The notes: generated from the letters alone by a model not told the origin. Counted from the stretch's first letter, positions 7,681 through 16,772 are shown. The stretch: 64,000 nucleotides of DNA from Clostridia bacterium (GCA_017507855.1 JAFWAE010000056.1:1-64000); one strand, 5' to 3'. Made by a program: numbers and translations.

Positions 7681-8135
7681 GGCTTTTCCTCCTTTTGAAT
7701 CACAGAGACCTTGCCGTTAGTCTCTACCGTGGCCAGCTTTACCCGGTTGGGGTTTTCGACACCCGCCAGACGAAGCTCCTCCAATACGTCCTGCCTGGTC
7801 ATGCGTAGCTTTTGAAGGGATTGGGGCTGAATACGCCCGTTTTTGACCAGCACCATGGGGTTGCCCAGCAAGGCACGGTGAAAAAAGGGGATCTTGGCGC
7901 AAAGCAGGCTTAACAGCAATTCAAAAAAGATCAGCGCCATAACGGAAACGACGGCTCCCAGCAGGGGATTGTCCCGATCCTGTAGGGCTACGGTGGCCAG
8001 GTCGGAGACCATGGTGGCTACCACAAGCTCGGAAATGGAAAGTTCGCCGATCTGACGCTTTCCCATCAACCTCATTCCCACAATCAGGACAAAATACAGC
8101 ACCGTGGTGCGCACGAACAAAATAGCCAAGCTCAC
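7677..8135 (-). CDS. DUF421 / YetF-like membrane protein
   Basis: 152 residues. Three N-terminal membrane segments (about 3-20, 35-52, 59-80) are followed by a small cytoplasmic domain with the family hallmark MVLVKNGRIQPQSLQKLRMT. The RLMGKRQIGELS motif after the first helix is also diagnostic. YetF-type proteins are widespread in spore formers, and some paralogues act in spores, but their mechanism is unsettled. First gene of a two-gene operon with DUF4363. The start is well placed with a GGAGGGGTG ribosome site upstream. Confidence 0.82.
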   Translation of the reverse strand: MSLAILFVRTTVLYFVLIVGMRLMGKRQIGELSISELVVATMVSDLATVALQDRDNPLLGAVVSVMALIFFELLLSLLCAKIPFFHRALLGNPMVLVKNGRIQPQSLQKLRMTRQDVLEELRLAGVENPNRVKLATVETNGKVSVIQKEEKP

Positions 8136-8205
8136 CCCTCCTTTAAAAAAGTAAAAGTACAGCTCTATTGTGCGCGAAGTTTTGCAAAATATGTGTACGC
8201 GGCCC

Positions 8206-8234
8206 TTGACGGAAGCACGGAAAGGATTTATAAT
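8206..8234 (+). promoter_or_regulatory. Sigma-A promoter of the AEC transporter
   Basis: TTGACG (8206-8211) and TATAAT (8229-8234) with a 17 nt spacer. Confidence 0.75.
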
Positions 8235-8285
8235 AGTAGCGTTTCCGTGAAACGTGACGGGGCATTTGTACGGGGAGGAATGGGT

Positions 8286-9215
8286 GTGAACGTATTTACG
8301 GCGTTAAATGAAAGCTTGTTGCTGTTTTTGTTTGTGATCTTGGGGTATTTGTTGGCTCGTTTTCGTTTTATCGGCGAAGTGAAAAGCATGTCCTCCATCG
8401 TAGTGAACGTGGCCTTGCCCGCCGTTTTGATCCGCGCGTTGTTTTCCCAACGCTTTGACCCTGCTTTTTTGCCGGAGATCTTGCTTTGCGTGGGGGCGGC
8501 TATCGTCGTGTACGCGCTGGCCTTGTTTATTTCCGTGCTTTTGTTGAGTTCATCCAAAAAGGAAAGCACGATCAAGCGCACGGCACAAAATTGCATTTGC
8601 TTCGGCAACACCAGCTTTTTGGGTTTTCCCTTGATCAGCGCATTGTTAGGGGACGAGGTGCTCTATTACGCGGCCTTTTTCGTCATCACCCAAAATCTGA
8701 TCCTCTATTCGGTGGGTTACGGTCTGCTGGGGGGGAAGATCTCCTGGCGCTCGGTAGCCAAAACGGCCCTTTCTCCGGGCATGATCCTGGTATATGTGGC
8801 CACGGTCCTGTCCTTCTGCGGAGTGACCTTGACCGGCATGGCCTATTCGTTTGTAGATAAGTTGGCAGATCTGGCCATTCCTATTTCTTTGATCGTGGTG
8901 GGGTATTATTTTTCCCAAAACCGCTTTTCGGAGTTGGTGCGCGATCCTATGGGCTATGTGGTGGCCCTGGGAAAAAATATTCTGCTTCCCCTGATGACGG
9001 TGGGGCTGGTTCTTCTTTTGCCCATCTCCCCGGTGATGCGTTGCATTATTACCATTGAAAGTGCCGTGCCCGTGATGGCGGCGGCCACCAGCAGTGCGGA
9101 AAATCTGGGCGGTCACCCTTTGACGGCCTCCAATGGGACCATGATGTCCATGACGGTGGGGCTGGCTACCATTCCTGCCGTTACCTGGCTTTGCTCTGTG
9201 CTTTTCGGCTTGTAA
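8286..9215 (+). CDS. AEC (auxin efflux carrier) family transporter
   Basis: About 310 residues with roughly ten hydrophobic segments in two similar halves, as in the AEC family of secondary transporters. Typical features are LGYLLARFRFIGEVKS after the first helix, NVALPAVLIRAL, NTSFLGFPL in the middle and ESAVPVMAAATSSAENLGG near the end. Bacterial members export or import small organic acids such as malate or malonate; the substrate cannot be read from sequence. The reading frame opens further upstream, but the promoter lies inside that part. I chose GTG 8286 because GGGGAGG (8272-8278) sits 7 nt before it; ATG 8280 has only 1 nt of spacing. Confidence 0.83.
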   Translation: MNVFTALNESLLLFLFVILGYLLARFRFIGEVKSMSSIVVNVALPAVLIRALFSQRFDPAFLPEILLCVGAAIVVYALALFISVLLLSSSKKESTIKRTAQNCICFGNTSFLGFPLISALLGDEVLYYAAFFVITQNLILYSVGYGLLGGKISWRSVAKTALSPGMILVYVATVLSFCGVTLTGMAYSFVDKLADLAIPISLIVVGYYFSQNRFSELVRDPMGYVVALGKNILLPLMTVGLVLLLPISPVMRCIITIESAVPVMAAATSSAENLGGHPLTASNGTMMSMTVGLATIPAVTWLCSVLFGL

Positions 9216-9245
9216 AATTTGTTTTTTGTATTTTGTCCCGAGGGG

Positions 9246-9274
9246 TTGACAATGTGAAAAAATAGGCGTAAAAT
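9246..9274 (+). promoter_or_regulatory. Sigma-A promoter of the creatininase-family gene
   Basis: TTGACA (9246-9251) and TAAAAT (9269-9274) with a 17 nt spacer, leaving a leader of about 65 nt. Confidence 0.75.
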
Positions 9275-9345
9275 GGTAACCGACGAGGAAAGGCCTTTCG
9301 GCGTTTTCTTGTTTGAAGTTTATTTTATTACAGGAGGTTTTTCCC

Positions 9346-10107
9346 ATGTCCTTTTATTTTGGTGAAAAGAACTGGCCCCAGATCGAAGAATACGTCAAGA
9401 AGAACGCGATCGTGATCCTGCCCGTAGGTACTACCGAGGAGCACGGCCATCATCTGCCTGTCGAGACCGACGCGATGATCGCCCGCTACTACGGCGACCG
9501 TCTGGGTGCCGCTGCCGAGGAAGCCGGTATCCCCGTGCTGGTCATGCAGACCATTAACTTTGGCTTCTCCATGGGTATCGTGCGCAAGTGGCCCGGCTGC
9601 CCCAACATCAATACCCGCACCTTTATGGATTACATCTACGACATCAATGAGTCCCTCATTAAGATGGGCTTTAAGAAGATCGTTATGCTGGACTGCCACG
9701 GCAACCACGACTGCCTGCTGCGCACCGTCATGCGTGAGATCGCTGACAAGTACAACATCTTCACCATGACCCTGTCTCCCTTCTCCCTGTCTGCCAAGCT
9801 GTACGCACAGATCAAGAAGGACCCCGAGGGCGACATTCACGGCGGCGAGTGGGAGACCTCCTGCATCATGCACATCCATCCCGAACTGGTGGATCCCGCC
9901 AACTTCACCAACGTGGACGCTATCCGTTGCAACTCCAAGCTGCGCGGTCCCGTTTCCACTTGGGGTCTGCAGAAGACCATCACCGGTCTGTTTGGCGATC
10001 CCACCTATTCCACTGCCGAGCTGGGCAAGGCCGTCATGGACGAAGCTACCGTTCGCGGTGTGGAGTATCTGCAGGCTTACTACGCCCACAACGAGCAGAG
10101 CGAATAA
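9346..10107 (+). CDS. Creatininase family amidohydrolase
   Basis: 253 residues of the creatininase / MftE-like metal amidohydrolase family. The metal and catalytic residues are visible: VGTTEEHGHHLP (Glu, His), the following ETDAMI Asp, MLDCHGNHD (His) and HGGEWETS (Glu). Members cleave cyclic or linear amides, including creatinine, formamidopyrimidine intermediates and peptide tails, so the substrate stays open. The gene stands alone between its own promoter and a terminator. The ATG at 9346 follows a near-perfect AGGAGG. Strongly biased codons (AAG, CTG, GCC) suggest that it is well expressed. Confidence 0.85.
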   Translation: MSFYFGEKNWPQIEEYVKKNAIVILPVGTTEEHGHHLPVETDAMIARYYGDRLGAAAEEAGIPVLVMQTINFGFSMGIVRKWPGCPNINTRTFMDYIYDINESLIKMGFKKIVMLDCHGNHDCLLRTVMREIADKYNIFTMTLSPFSLSAKLYAQIKKDPEGDIHGGEWETSCIMHIHPELVDPANFTNVDAIRCNSKLRGPVSTWGLQKTITGLFGDPTYSTAELGKAVMDEATVRGVEYLQAYYAHNEQSE

Positions 10108-10130
10108 GTCCCCTGTTCGTAAACCGCATA

Positions 10131-10162
10131 AAAAAAGACCGTTTTCAAAACGGTCTTTTTTG
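10131..10162. terminator. Bidirectional terminator
   Basis: The stem AAAAAAGACCG / CGGTCTTTTTT (10131-10141 with 10151-10161) has poly-T on both strands and lies between the converging creatininase and YcxB-like genes. Confidence 0.85.
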
Positions 10163-10163
10163 T

Positions 10164-10670
10164 TTACTTTTTTATGGGGAGCTTTCCGCTGAACCAGGCG
10201 CAGAATTCTTCCTCGGCCCCGCGGACGAAGCAACCTTTCGGAAAACGGATGGCCTCCTGTTTGCCCATGCGCAGGATATAGTCCCCTTTACGGCGTGACA
10301 GGGAAGTGAAACGGTGATAAGGAAAGCGTTCCGTTTGTCCGTTGTCTGTCAGCTCCAGACTGCTTGTGCCAAAAACCAAAGTGCGGTTCCATTTTCGGCC
10401 CAGCAGTTGCTTTTTGATGGCGGTAAATTGGGCTTCGGCCTTTTTGCGAGGCGTAATACGGTAGCGCCACACGCAATATCCCCCCATCAGCAGGGCGACG
10501 AGCAGATACAGCGGCTGCAGAAACCAAATGGCCCATCCCAAAAAAAGCAGGGAAGTGCCAAAGCCCAGGCATTGACCGGCCAGCAGGGAGAAATAGGCCC
10601 TTTTTCGAATGGGGGAGCAGGCCCACCTAATGAAAAGGGGCTTGTCGATCTCAAAGGAAACTTCAAACAT
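10164..10670 (-). CDS. YcxB-like membrane protein
   Basis: 168 residues with two adjacent membrane helices (about residues 30-50 and 52-67), then a beta-rich cytoplasmic domain with the pattern NRTLVFGTSSLELTDNGQTERFPYHRF typical of the YcxB-like family. The function is unknown; these proteins often stand alone. It ends at the shared terminator and starts 18 nt after the stop of the upstream PLP-enzyme gene, with an AGGAGGAAAAG ribosome site, so it may be the last gene of that operon. Confidence 0.65.
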   Translation of the reverse strand: MFEVSFEIDKPLFIRWACSPIRKRAYFSLLAGQCLGFGTSLLFLGWAIWFLQPLYLLVALLMGGYCVWRYRITPRKKAEAQFTAIKKQLLGRKWNRTLVFGTSSLELTDNGQTERFPYHRFTSLSRRKGDYILRMGKQEAIRFPKGCFVRGAEEEFCAWFSGKLPIKK

Positions 10671-10688
10671 GGCTTTTCCTCCTTGGAA

Positions 10689-11924
10689 CTATTTCAGCAA
10701 TTCCTTGGCGGCGGACAGGATGCCCAGACGGCCGCTTTCAAAGGTCAGCCCTCCTTGGAAGAAGGCGGTATAGGGGGGGCGGATGGGACCGTCGGCGGAA
10801 AGCTCGATGGAGGCCCCTTGCACGAAGGTTCCCGCCGCCATGATCACGGGGTCGCTGTAGCCGGGCATATCCCAGGGCTCGGGCAGAGCAAAGCTGTCCA
10901 CGGGGGAACCCGCCTGGATGCCCTTGCAAAAGGCGATCAGTTTTTCGGGGGCACCGAAACGGACGGCCTGGATGATGTCGGTGCGAGGCGCATCAAAGCG
11001 GGGCAACACCTCAAAGCCCATTTTTTCCAGCAGGGCAGAGGCGTAAACGGCGGTCTTCATGGCTTGGGCCACTACGTGGGGGGCCATGAAAAAGCCTTGA
11101 AACATACGGCGGTTTTCGCCCAAGGTGGCTCCGCAATGGGCGCCGATGCCGGGGCAGGTCATGCGGTCGGCACAAAGATCAATGTATTTCCGCTTGCCTG
11201 CAATATAACCGCCTGTCAAAGCCAGGCCGCCGCCGCAGTTTTTGATCAAGGAACCGGCGCAAAGATCTATGCCTTGGCCTACGGGTTCGGACGTTTCACA
11301 GAATTCCCCGTAGCAATTGTCCACAAACACGCAGATATCGGGGTTGATGGCGTGAACGAAGTCGGCGGCTTCTTTCAGCTGGGCTACCGTCAGGGATTCG
11401 CGGTGGGCGTAGCCTTTACTGCGTTGCATAAATACCAGGCGTACGTCCTCGGTCAGGGCCTCCTTGACAGCGGGCAGGTTGATACGGCAACCGTCGATCA
11501 GCTCTAACTGGGAGTAGGTGATGCCGAAATCTGCCAAGCTCCCGCTGCCGGCAGTGCCCCGCAGGCCGATGGCCTCCTCTAACGTGTCGTAAAGGCTTCC
11601 CGTAATGGAAAGAATGCGGTCGCCGGGGCGCACCACGGCGGCCATGGCGGTGTAGAGGGTATGGGTGCCGTTGACAAAGCTGTGGCGCACCAGGGCTGCC
11701 TCACAGCCGAAGACGTCGGCATAGATCTCGTCCAGGGTATCGCGACCCGGGTCGGTGTAGGCGTATCCGTCGGAGGGAAGCAGATGCTGGGCGGAAACGC
11801 GGTGCTTTTGAAAGGATTCCAGCACCCGTTGGCTGTTGAGGAAGGAAAGCTCGTCCAGACGGGCAAATACGGGGGCACAGTCAGCCATAACTTCCCTGTC
11901 CAAGCGTTGCAGATATTCTTGCAT
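10689..11924 (-). CDS. PLP-dependent lyase of the 'aluminium resistance' / methionine gamma-lyase-like family
   Basis: About 411 residues, fold type I PLP enzyme of COG4100 (cystathionine beta-lyase family, annotated in Clostridia as methionine gamma-lyase family or aluminium resistance protein). Motifs include RHSFVNGTHTLYTAMAAV, GDRILSITGSLYDTLEEAIG, FVDNCYGEFCE (the Asp that contacts the pyridine N) and SLIKNCGGGLALTGGYIAG, where the Lys is the likely Schiff-base residue. The reading frame extends to 12023, but that part is not conserved; ATG 11924 has AAAGGCGG upstream. It lies 95 nt downstream of iorB. A link between sulfur amino-acid cleavage and 2-oxoacid oxidation is possible but inferred. 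Confidence 0.8.
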   Translation of the reverse strand: MQEYLQRLDREVMADCAPVFARLDELSFLNSQRVLESFQKHRVSAQHLLPSDGYAYTDPGRDTLDEIYADVFGCEAALVRHSFVNGTHTLYTAMAAVVRPGDRILSITGSLYDTLEEAIGLRGTAGSGSLADFGITYSQLELIDGCRINLPAVKEALTEDVRLVFMQRSKGYAHRESLTVAQLKEAADFVHAINPDICVFVDNCYGEFCETSEPVGQGIDLCAGSLIKNCGGGLALTGGYIAGKRKYIDLCADRMTCPGIGAHCGATLGENRRMFQGFFMAPHVVAQAMKTAVYASALLEKMGFEVLPRFDAPRTDIIQAVRFGAPEKLIAFCKGIQAGSPVDSFALPEPWDMPGYSDPVIMAAGTFVQGASIELSADGPIRPPYTAFFQGGLTFESGRLGILSAAKELLK

Positions 11925-12019
11925 ATACAAAGCCGCCTTTTTACAGTAATATGGACGAACCGCAAGGCGGGAGAGCCTGCCTTGCGGTCGGTAAAAACAA
12001 AGATGAGGGGAACGCCTTC

Positions 12020-12592
12020 TCAACGGCAGGCGTTGCGGCCCAGTTCAAAGGCCTTCAGGTTCATATCCAACACCTTGGCGGGCACACAGGCACGCAAGGC
12101 ATCCAGCCAACAGGTCTCGTCCACGTCCATCAGGGTGGAAAGAACGCCCAGCAGCACCACGTTAACGCATTTGGGGTTGCCTGCTTCTAAAGCCAAAGGC
12201 AGAGCATCGCAGGTGACCAAACGGGCCCCGTTAGCCTGCAGGTCCTCCAAAATGCCTTCGGGATAAGCGGCCGCCCCCGTGATCACGGGCATGGGGGCGA
12301 TCTTTTGGGTGTTGACCACCATGACGCCCGTTTTTTTCAGCCAGGGAGCCCAACGCAGGGCTTCCAGCTGTTCAAAGGAAACAATGTAATCCGCCCCGCC
12401 CTTGGAGACGGTGGGGCTGGCGACCTGTTTGCCCCAGCGCACGTACGTAACTACGCTTCCGCCGCGCTGGCTCATGCCGTGCACCTCGCTGACCTTTACG
12501 TCCAGTCCCTGGTTCAGCAAAAGATGACCCAACACGCGGGAGGCCAGCAAAGTGCCCTGGCCGCCTACGCCTACCAACATCATACTATGCAT
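12020..12592 (-). CDS. iorB: Indolepyruvate ferredoxin oxidoreductase, beta subunit
   Basis: About 190 residues, the gamma/beta-type 2-oxoacid:ferredoxin oxidoreductase subunit. The N-terminal motif MLVGVGGQGTLLASRVLG is the family signature, followed by EVHGMSQRGGSVVTYVRWG. With IorA it oxidatively decarboxylates aryl pyruvates from Trp, Phe and Tyr transamination, making aryl-acetyl-CoA and reduced ferredoxin. ATG 12592 has GGAGG 10 nt upstream and lies 8 nt inside the end of iorA, so translation is coupled. The longer open frame up to 12613 lacks support. Confidence 0.9.
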   Translation of the reverse strand: MHSMMLVGVGGQGTLLASRVLGHLLLNQGLDVKVSEVHGMSQRGGSVVTYVRWGKQVASPTVSKGGADYIVSFEQLEALRWAPWLKKTGVMVVNTQKIAPMPVITGAAAYPEGILEDLQANGARLVTCDALPLALEAGNPKCVNVVLLGVLSTLMDVDETCWLDALRACVPAKVLDMNLKAFELGRNACR

Positions 12593-14327
12593 TGTGAGCA
12601 CCTCCGATGGCACCGAATTTGCAGATCTGGCTGCAAAGACCGCACCCCACGCAAAGGGAGGCGTCGATCTCGCATTTGCCGTTTTGATTTAAGGTTACAG
12701 CCGGGCAACCGATGCGGAAGCAGGCTTTACAGCCGGTGCATTTATCCGGATCGGTACGCAAGGCGGGGGCGTGCTTGACGGTTTTCAGCAGGGCACAAGG
12801 CATTTGAGCGATGATGACGCTGGGAGCTTCCTTGGCCAGCTCTTCCTTCAAGGCAGCCTCCATGCCCTTGAGGTCGTAGGAATGGACGACGCGAATGTTT
12901 TCGGAGGGGACGCCGATGCCTTCGCAAAGCTTGATCAGGTCCACCTTTCCGGCGGGCTGATTTTTAATGGTCAAGCCCGTGGTGGGGTTTTGTTGATGGC
13001 CGGTCATACCGGTGATGGAATTGTCCAAAATGATCACGGTGGAGTGACCGTTGTTATAGACGATGTCCGTCAGGCCCGTGATGCCGCTGTGCATAAAGGT
13101 GGAGTCGCCGATGACGGCCACACTCTTTTGAGCGGATTCGGGGCGCACTTTATTAAAGCCGTGCAGGGCAGAAACGGAAGCACCCATGCAAACGGTGGTA
13201 TCCAAAGCGCTTAAGGGGGCGGCTACCCCCAGAGTATAGCAACCGATATCCCCGCTGACGGTGAGCTTCAGCTTTTTAAGCACAAAGTACACACCGCGGT
13301 GAGGACAACCGGGACACAGCACGGGAGGACGACCGGGAGCTTGCAGAGAAGAGGTGATCCCTTCAGCCGTTTCGCCCAGCAAAACGGAGGCGATCAGCTC
13401 GGGGCTGTATTCTCCGCAAAGGGAGAAAAGGGCCTTGCCTTCCACGTTCAAGCCGTTGGCGCGGCAGAAGGTCTCGATCACGGGATCCATTTCCTCCAAC
13501 ACGTACACCTTTTCAAAACGGGCACAGAAATCTTTAATCAGGTTGACGGGCAGGGGATTGACCAGGCCCAGCTTCAGGTAGGAAGCACCGTCACCCAAAG
13601 CTTCTTTGGCGTATTGATACGTATCGCCGGCGCAGATCACACCGATCTTGCCTCCCATTTCCACACGGTTAAAGGGGCAATCCTCCGCATAAGCGGCCAA
13701 CTCGGCCATGCGTTTTTCCACCAATACGTGGCGGGGACGGGCATGGGCGGGGATCATGACGTTTTTGGCGGGATCCTTGACGTAGTCCTTTACGCCTGCC
13801 TCAAAGCGGTCACTTTCCTCCACCGCGCTTTGGGAATGGGAGATGCGGGTGGTCAGGCGAAGCAAAACGGGGGTGTCAAAACGCTCGGAAAGCTCGTAAG
13901 CCGCCTTGGTAAAAGCCAAACATTCGCCGGAATCCGCAGGCTCCAGCATGGGCAGCTTGGCCGCTTGGGCATAATGGCGGGAGTCCTGCTCGTTTTGGGA
14001 GGAGTGCATGCCGGGATCGTCTGCCACGGCAATGACCAGACCACCGTTGACACCGATGTAGGAAACGGTGAACAGGGGGTCGGCCGCTACGTTCAGGCCC
14101 ACGTGTTTCATGGCGGAAAAGGCCCTGGCACCTGCCAAGGAAGCGCCGATGGCCGCCTCTACGGCCACCTTTTCGTTGGGAGCCCATTCGCTGTAAATGT
14201 CATCAAATCGGCTGATGCATTCCGTAATCTCCGTGCTGGGAGTGCCGGGGTAGGAGGAGGCAAAACGCACACCCGCTTCCCAAGTGCCCCTGGCTACAGC
14301 CGCATTGCCGAGCATCAGTTGCTTCAT
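12585..14327 (-). CDS. iorA: Indolepyruvate ferredoxin oxidoreductase, alpha subunit
   Basis: 580 residues. The N-terminal pyrimidine-binding domain (GNAAVARGTWEAGVRFASSY, then PNEKVAVEAAIGASLAG) is followed by the TPP-binding domain (GDIGCYTLG, VIGDSTFMHSGITGL, ILDNSITGMTGHQQ). The C-terminus carries two ferredoxin-type clusters, CTGCKACFRIGCP and CVGCGLCSQICKFGAI. The length and domain order are standard for IorA. The enzyme is oxygen-sensitive and feeds electrons to ferredoxin, which fits the hydrogenase encoded at 57-61 kb. First gene of the iorA-iorB operon, with its own promoter at 14414-14442. Confidence 0.93.
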   Translation of the reverse strand: MKQLMLGNAAVARGTWEAGVRFASSYPGTPSTEITECISRFDDIYSEWAPNEKVAVEAAIGASLAGARAFSAMKHVGLNVAADPLFTVSYIGVNGGLVIAVADDPGMHSSQNEQDSRHYAQAAKLPMLEPADSGECLAFTKAAYELSERFDTPVLLRLTTRISHSQSAVEESDRFEAGVKDYVKDPAKNVMIPAHARPRHVLVEKRMAELAAYAEDCPFNRVEMGGKIGVICAGDTYQYAKEALGDGASYLKLGLVNPLPVNLIKDFCARFEKVYVLEEMDPVIETFCRANGLNVEGKALFSLCGEYSPELIASVLLGETAEGITSSLQAPGRPPVLCPGCPHRGVYFVLKKLKLTVSGDIGCYTLGVAAPLSALDTTVCMGASVSALHGFNKVRPESAQKSVAVIGDSTFMHSGITGLTDIVYNNGHSTVIILDNSITGMTGHQQNPTTGLTIKNQPAGKVDLIKLCEGIGVPSENIRVVHSYDLKGMEAALKEELAKEAPSVIIAQMPCALLKTVKHAPALRTDPDKCTGCKACFRIGCPAVTLNQNGKCEIDASLCVGCGLCSQICKFGAIGGAHNA

Positions 14328-14413
14328 ACTATCACATCTCTTTCTTTGATCTGCTTGTTTTTATGCGCAAGGGCCGTGACCCACAGATCTTGCACCTTAC
14401 GTGTGTTTTTTTT

Positions 14414-14442
14414 ATTATAACATCCCTTATAGGAAAAGTCAA
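14414..14442 (-). promoter_or_regulatory. Sigma-A promoter of iorA-iorB
   Basis: On the minus strand TTGACT (14437-14442) and TATAAT (14414-14419), spacer 17 nt. Confidence 0.75.
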
Positions 14443-14456
14443 TTGTTTGAAACCAC

Positions 14457-14485
14457 GAAAAAGACCGCTTTTCAGGCGGTCTTTT
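14457..14485. terminator. Terminator after the 14490-16772 group
   Basis: The stem AAAAGACCGC / GCGGTCTTTT (14459-14468 with 14476-14485) with a T-run on the minus strand. It ends transcription of the small membrane protein gene and its upstream neighbours. Confidence 0.8.
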
Positions 14486-14489
14486 CAAA

Positions 14490-14702
14490 TCAGTCTTTAC
14501 GCCGGTAAAAGATGAGAAGCACGGCACACGCGACGGAGAGCACGCTCCAAACGACGGTCAGCACGCGGGCCTGAACGCTCCCTAAAAAATTCATGGCTTC
14601 GTTTACGCTGTCGATGACGGCGAAAACGACGAACATCAAGGCCAGTACCAGCAAAAGATGGGGCAAGGCACGGGCCACCAGATCCAACCATTTTTTCAGC
14701 AT
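14490..14702 (-). CDS. Small two-helix membrane protein
   Basis: 70 residues, MLKKW start, two hydrophobic helices (about 14-32 and 43-65) and a basic C-terminus YRRKD. I do not recognise a family. It lies 6 nt downstream of the phosphodiester glycosidase gene and before a terminator, so it is probably the last gene of that operon. Similar short double-helix proteins often act as assembly factors or anchors, but nothing in the sequence shows this. Confidence 0.55.
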   Translation of the reverse strand: MLKKWLDLVARALPHLLLVLALMFVVFAVIDSVNEAMNFLGSVQARVLTVVWSVLSVACAVLLIFYRRKD

Positions 14703-14708
14703 GTTTTT

Positions 14709-15677
14709 TTACTCCTCCGTTTGCGGGGAGAGCTTGGGCAGCTCCAGCACGCAGATAATGTCGCTGGATTCGCGTCCACCCTTGGTGGGGGAATTGACCA
14801 GCCTGTCTCCAAAGGCCATCACGGCCGTTTGACCGCCGTCCAGGTTATAGGCGTAGGTACAACCGAGTTGCTCAAAGATCTGCGCGAATTCATCAAAAGT
14901 GGCCCCTACGGAATACCCGGGCTGACGACCGTCCACCGTTACAAAGCAGTAGTGTCCCGGCTCGTAATAACCAATACCTGAACGAGGGTTTTTCCCCGCC
15001 AAGCTGCCCGTTTGACCTTTTCGTGCCACACCATTTTCCACTAAAGTGGGGCCGAAGCTCCAGGCCTGATAGACGTTTTTCAGCGAACGGCTCAGCAACA
15101 GGTTATAGGTGGCTTTGTTGACGCCGCTCATGGTGCCGTCGGTGTGCAGCACACATACGTCGCTGAAATGCTTGGCGGTCAGGTAGGTGATGCCGTTGCG
15201 GATAATGGCCCCTTGGGTGGGGCGGCTGCCGTAATAATCGCCGTTGACGGCGCACACAGCCTCCACTCGTGCGGCAATGTCCACAGGGTATTCCGTAAAG
15301 CCCTTTCCGTAGGTATCTTGGGCGAAGGCCGTGCGAAGATTCCCCAAATAACGCACGTAGATATCTTCCACGTAGTAGGTAATGCCATTTTGCTCTTTTT
15401 TTGTGACCGTTACGTAAATATCGCGGCTGCGGTAGGAGTTTTCCGTTGCGGTGATCTCTCCGTCGGAAAACAGATGGTCAAAACGGGTGCCGGCAATATC
15501 GGTATAGAGGGAAGCCGAGTCGCCGGGGAAAGCGGGGGAAATGGGGGCTGAGGAATAGGCCTGCGGAAGCACGTGATGAAACAGGGCAAACACACAAAGT
15601 CCCACGCCTAAAAGCAGGGCGTCTATAACGGCCATTGCCCATATGGGCAGATGTTTGGAAGGGGGATTCGTTTTCAT
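14709..15677 (-). CDS. Phosphodiester glycosidase (NAGPA / DUF2233) family exoprotein
   Basis: 322 residues: an N-terminal membrane anchor (about 12-33), a stalk, then a NAGPA-type domain. Characteristic pieces are AVNGDYYGSRPTQGAIIRNG, RSGIGYYEPGHYCFVTVDG and the terminal CTYAYNLDGGQTAVMAF with GGRESSDIICV. In eukaryotes this fold uncovers GlcNAc-1-phosphodiesters. Bacterial versions are surface proteins thought to cleave phosphodiester-linked sugars on glycans or teichoic-type polymers. Its position next to a GT2-GtrA gene supports a role in surface polysaccharide editing (inference). Confidence 0.82.
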   Translation of the reverse strand: MKTNPPSKHLPIWAMAVIDALLLGVGLCVFALFHHVLPQAYSSAPISPAFPGDSASLYTDIAGTRFDHLFSDGEITATENSYRSRDIYVTVTKKEQNGITYYVEDIYVRYLGNLRTAFAQDTYGKGFTEYPVDIAARVEAVCAVNGDYYGSRPTQGAIIRNGITYLTAKHFSDVCVLHTDGTMSGVNKATYNLLLSRSLKNVYQAWSFGPTLVENGVARKGQTGSLAGKNPRSGIGYYEPGHYCFVTVDGRQPGYSVGATFDEFAQIFEQLGCTYAYNLDGGQTAVMAFGDRLVNSPTKGGRESSDIICVLELPKLSPQTEE

Positions 15678-15722
15678 TGATACCGTCGCTTTCTTGACTA
15701 CTGTAAATGAAGGCTTTAAAAA

Positions 15723-16772
15723 TCAGCGGAAGACCACTTTTTTCTGCATGGCGTAACTGAAAAAGAACAGCAATAGGTCTGCCAGCAGCTTGGCCACGGG
15801 AAGGGGAATGGGCAGTAAAATGTTCAGCACGTACAAAAGCCCGTAGTTAAGCCCCAGGATCAGTACGGCCAAAATCAGATAACGCAGGGCTTTGGAGGCG
15901 GTATGCCCGTGGTCGCGGAAGACCACCAGCTTGTTGAACAGAAAGTTGATCGTGCCGCTGGCAACGCGGGCCAGCACTACGGCGACGGCCAGACCCAACT
16001 CTTCTCCCCAGGCGGGCTTCATGAAAAAGGAAAGAAGAAGGACCAACGCGTAGTCCACCGCAAACGCAATGAAGGAGCTGAGGCAGAATTTCAGTAGGCA
16101 GGCGTAGATCTTCAGGGAATCCACGATAGGGTTAAAATGGGAGGATTCGTTATTGTTGATATACACCGTTTCGATGGGGACTTCCCGAATGGGCAATTTG
16201 GCACGGGCAAAGTCGATGATCATATTGATCTCGTATTCATAGCGCTCGCCTCGGTGCTCCAGCAAGCGGGGAATCTGTGTTAGGGTCACCGCGCGCAGAC
16301 CCGTTTGCGTGTCCGACACTCTGCCGCCCGTGGACCAGCGGAAGACCCATCGGGTCAGTACGTTACCAAAGCGACTGCGGAAGGGAACATTGCCCGTAAA
16401 AAGACGGCTTCCCAGCACCAACGCTTCGGGATGTTGTTGCAGGCATTCGCACACGCGCAGAATATCCTCGGTGCGATGCTGTCCGTCCGCATCGGCAGTC
16501 ACCACACCGAACAAATGGGGCATATGGGCGGCAATATACGCGAAGCCCGTTTTCAGCGCAGCGCCTTTACCGCGGTTGACCTCATGGCGCAGCAGGGTAA
16601 TGCAATCGGGAAGGGCAGCAAATACGGGCGCAAAATCCTCTCCGCTGCCATCGTCTACCACGACGGGAACCAAATCGGGATACTGCAGCAACGCTTTTAC
16701 CAATTGGATCAATTCGAGTGAGGGCTTATAGGCCGGGATCAATACGGCAAAGCGTGGTTGAACTTGGGACAT
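15723..16772 (-). CDS. GT2 glycosyltransferase fused to a GtrA-like membrane domain
   Basis: About 350 residues. The N-terminal ~230 are a family 2 glycosyltransferase of the dolichyl/polyprenyl-phosphate mannose synthase type: [28 protein letters not shown] (DxD-like), [13 protein letters not shown] and SDTQTGLRA. The C-terminal ~115 are four helices of the GtrA type ([36 protein letters not shown]). GT2 enzymes of this kind make polyprenyl-phosphate sugars, and GtrA proteins are thought to flip them, so the fusion could do both steps. ATG 16772 follows GGAGGGCC; the longer frame to 17009 crosses the promoter region and is rejected. Confidence 0.85.
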   Translation of the reverse strand: MSQVQPRFAVLIPAYKPSLELIQLVKALLQYPDLVPVVVDDGSGEDFAPVFAALPDCITLLRHEVNRGKGAALKTGFAYIAAHMPHLFGVVTADADGQHRTEDILRVCECLQQHPEALVLGSRLFTGNVPFRSRFGNVLTRWVFRWSTGGRVSDTQTGLRAVTLTQIPRLLEHRGERYEYEINMIIDFARAKLPIREVPIETVYINNNESSHFNPIVDSLKIYACLLKFCLSSFIAFAVDYALVLLLSFFMKPAWGEELGLAVAVVLARVASGTINFLFNKLVVFRDHGHTASKALRYLILAVLILGLNYGLLYVLNILLPIPLPVAKLLADLLLFFFSYAMQKKVVFR

